Assembly: GCA_023229465.1 (NCBI GenBank)
Contig: JALNZE010000002.1
Location: forward strand, 186,001 to 250,000
Reading direction: 5' to 3'
DNA: 64,000 bases
Source of the DNA: Chitinophagaceae bacterium
Lineage (GTDB): Bacteria > Bacteroidota > Bacteroidia > Chitinophagales > Chitinophagaceae
Below are positions 62,010 to 64,000 of the stretch, piece after piece. The notes beneath the pieces are model-generated. The model was not told where the DNA came from. It saw nothing but the letters and a program-made list of their open reading frames with translations, and did no database searches. Every line of letters starts with the position of its first letter. Within the stretch, counting starts at the first letter, position 1. Made by a program: the position numbers and the translations under genes.

Positions 62010-64000
62010 TTACCTCAAAACGATGGCTCCCAATGCAGGGAGATGTAGTTTTAATTTATAACACTTAGATGGCTTATCCACTAATTCAGATTCGATAGAA
62101 GGATTGTACACATCCCCGGTTCCCCAGAATTCTTTGTTATTACTGTTAAAGATTTCAGTCCATTTACCCTTCCCATGTACATAAATCTCCCAATCGTTCC
62201 GCACTACCGGTGTAACATTCAGAATAATCAGTACATCATCTTTTTCCTTCTTTCCTTTGCGGGCATAGACCAAAACAGCATCACTGCGATGGTTCAGGTC
62301 AACCCATGCAAAACCGCCGGGTTCAAATTGCTTTTCATATAATGCGGGTTCTGAACGATAGAGTTCATTAAGTTTTTTTACACATTGTTTCATGCCCGCA
62401 TGACCCGGGAACTGCAATAGTTCCCACTGTAATTCAGTTTTATAGTTCCATTCGCCGGTGGCGCCAAATTCATCTCCCATGAATAAAAGTTTGGCGCCGG
62501 GATGGGTAAACATATAAGTATACAGCACACGAAGGTTGGCGAATTTCTGCCATTCATCTCCCGGCATCTTATATAGCATGGGGCTCTTACCGTGCACTAC
62601 TTCATCATGGCTAAGCGGCAGCATAAAATTTTCATCATAGTAATACATCATACTAAACGAGAATTTATCCTGGTGAAACTGTCTGAAAATCGGATCGAGT
62701 TTAAAATAATCCAGCGTATCGTGCATCCAGCCCATCATCCATTTCATGCCAAAGCCGAGGCCCCCTTCAAAAGTAGGTTTACTGGTTTGAGGCCAGTCGG
62801 TTGATTCTTCCGCTATGGTTTGGATATCCGGAAAATCGCGATACAGTGTTTCATTCAGGTCCTTGATAAACGCGATGGCTTCCAGGTTGCCATTGCCACC
62901 GTATTCATTGGGTTCCCACTGACTGGCGCTACGGCTGTAATCCAGTCGTAGCATGGAACTTACGGCATCAACCCGTATACCATCTGTATGAAACTGATCG
63001 CACCAGAAACGCGCGCTGCTGATGAGGAATGATTTTACCTCACCCCTTTTATAATTAAATATGTAAGAGTTCCAGTCGGGATGATACCCTTTTCGCATAT
63101 CGGCATATTCATAAGTATGCGTGCCATCAAACATAAACAATCCATGTGCATCATATGGAAAATGCGAAGGCACCCAATCTAAAATCACACCAATACCTGC
63201 CAGGTGAAAAGCCTCAACCAAGGCCGCGTATTCCTGCGGTGATCCGAAGCGGGAAGTGGGCGCGAAATAACCCGTTCCCTGGTAGCCCCAGCTACCATCA
63301 AAAGGATGTTCCATCACGGGCATAAACTCTACATGCGTAAAACCCATTTCCTTAACATAGGGTACTAAACGTTCGGCTATTTGCTGGTAGGTATTGTATA
63401 CTTCTTCGTTATGCTTATCTGGCCGCATCCAACTGGCCAGGTGTACCTCATATACTGAATAAGGAGAACTAAGTGCATTGTGTTTTTTTCTTTCCCGCAT
63501 CCATTGGGCATCTTTCCACTCATACGCTGTTTGCCAGGTAATGGAAGCTGTAAAGGGACGTTTCTCCCAAAAATTGGCGAAGGGATCTCCTTTATCGAGC
63601 AGGATACCTTTGTATCCATGTATATGATATTTATACGCCTCACCTGCTAGTACGGCAGGAATAAAGCCTTCCCATATACCCGAATTATCCGAACGAACTT
63701 TTAGCAGATGTGATGCTTTATTCCATTCATTAAAATAGCCTATTACCGAAACAAATGTGGCATTGGGCGCCCAAACGGCAAAATAGGTACCCCTGGTATC
63801 CAAAACCTCCAGTTGCTTATTTCCGAAGAGTTTATACAAACTGTAATGCGTACCCTGTTGAAAATTTCTAATATCCGTATCCGTAAACAATGAATAATTC
63901 CAAACAGCTTGCCGCTTATCCACAAAATGAATCTCTTCATATTTTTTGAAAGCCTGTTTTCCAACTTTTGTACTACTCTTATCTCCTGTTGGCAGGTTTT
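62010..64000 (-). CDS. glgB: 1,4-alpha-glucan branching enzyme (partial at window edge)
   Basis: The GH13 enzyme forms alpha-1,6 branches in glycogen. An N-terminal CBM48 region ('YFAVWAPNATFVSVIGYFNEW') is followed by the GH13 barrel with 'DWVPSHFP', 'DGIRVDAVSSML' (nucleophile Asp), 'IQTIAEESTDWP' (acid Glu) and 'LPLSHDEVVHG'. The frame from GTG at 63923 gives 637 residues, but the codons upstream are open to the window end without a stop, so the true start may be beyond 64000. The gene stands apart from other glycogen genes. Confidence 0.92.
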   Translation of the reverse strand, partial: NLPTGDKSSTKVGKQAFKKYEEIHFVDKRQAVWNYSLFTDTDIRNFQQGTHYSLYKLFGNKQLEVLDTRGTYFAVWAPNATFVSVIGYFNEWNKASHLLKVRSDNSGIWEGFIPAVLAGEAYKYHIHGYKGILLDKGDPFANFWEKRPFTASITWQTAYEWKDAQWMRERKKHNALSSPYSVYEVHLASWMRPDKHNEEVYNTYQQIAERLVPYVKEMGFTHVEFMPVMEHPFDGSWGYQGTGYFAPTSRFGSPQEYAALVEAFHLAGIGVILDWVPSHFPYDAHGLFMFDGTHTYEYADMRKGYHPDWNSYIFNYKRGEVKSFLISSARFWCDQFHTDGIRVDAVSSMLRLDYSRSASQWEPNEYGGNGNLEAIAFIKDLNETLYRDFPDIQTIAEESTDWPQTSKPTFEGGLGFGMKWMMGWMHDTLDYFKLDPIFRQFHQDKFSFSMMYYYDENFMLPLSHDEVVHGKSPMLYKMPGDEWQKFANLRVLYTYMFTHPGAKLLFMGDEFGATGEWNYKTELQWELLQFPGHAGMKQCVKKLNELYRSEPALYEKQFEPGGFAWVDLNHRSDAVLVYARKGKKEKDDVLIILNVTPVVRNDWEIYVHGKGKWTEIFNSNNKEFWGTGDVYNPSIESELVDKPSKCYKLKLHLPALGAIVLR

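Noticed and set aside
1..64000. Prophage, insertion sequence or integrative element
   Set aside because: No transposase, integrase, phage structural gene or target-site duplication was seen. The tRNA-Leu has no adjacent integrase.

Overview
The window looks like a chromosomal segment of a Bacteroidota member, most likely from the Chitinophagaceae or a near relative. The order is well supported and the family is an inference. The signs are: a thermolysin-like protease with a type IX secretion (T9SS) C-terminal sorting domain; many small outer-membrane beta-barrels and lipoproteins; lineage-typical families (DUF4954, DUF5683, DUF5777, DUF3810, SDR-type threonine dehydrogenase); promoters with the Bacteroidota -7 pattern TAnnTTTG; and few Shine-Dalgarno sites. 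Most of the window is core genome. No insertion sequence, prophage, integrase, rRNA or CRISPR array was seen.

Layout. 1-23.6 kb is housekeeping: a DUF4954 beta-helix protein, a barrel, a membrane phosphoesterase, a UPF0173 hydrolase, the parA-parB-DUF5683-dapB run, an Rrf2 regulator, threonine dehydrogenase, kdsA, pspC, aconitase, a pseudouridine synthase, a VF530 protein, dnaK, a secreted beta-helix/PA14-like protein, gtrA, argS and one tRNA-Leu(GAG). 23.8-31.1 kb is accessory and mostly on the minus strand: a three-gene cell-envelope unit (beta-rich protein, barrel, lipoprotein), a two-component module (multi-pass membrane protein, HisKA_3 kinase, LuxR-type regulator), a 164-residue protein with a CPPSCPP motif, a second LuxR-type regulator and a small lipoprotein. 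31.1-33.6 kb is the T9SS-exported M4 protease. 33.7-38.6 kb reads as an ECF sigma factor, a sigma-linked transmembrane/barrel protein, and a run of COG4315 lipoprotein, cytochrome-like lipoprotein, YceI and DUF5777.

38.8-64 kb returns to core functions: DUF2130 with an overlapping kinase-like gene, a phosphopantetheinyl transferase, dcd, DUF3810, DUF177-rpmF-plsX, a CBS-domain cysteine/cystathionine synthase, class II aldolase, accD, smpB, smc, a glycosyltransferase, ftsE, purM, ribF, holA, a coiled-coil membrane protein, a histidine kinase and glgB. The glgB frame is still open at the window edge.

The most unusual material is in 24-31 kb. A short element (AGGGG, six bases, CCCC, then a conserved TTG...TTAGCAA block) occurs three times there. 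Two of the copies match at 41 of 43 positions, lie in opposite orientation 5.5 kb apart, and one of them precedes what looks like a decayed copy of the lipoprotein start. Other oddities are several places with 7-bp-unit repeats (one inside ribF), a long inverted repeat after glgB, and a probable degenerate kinase-fold protein after DUF2130.
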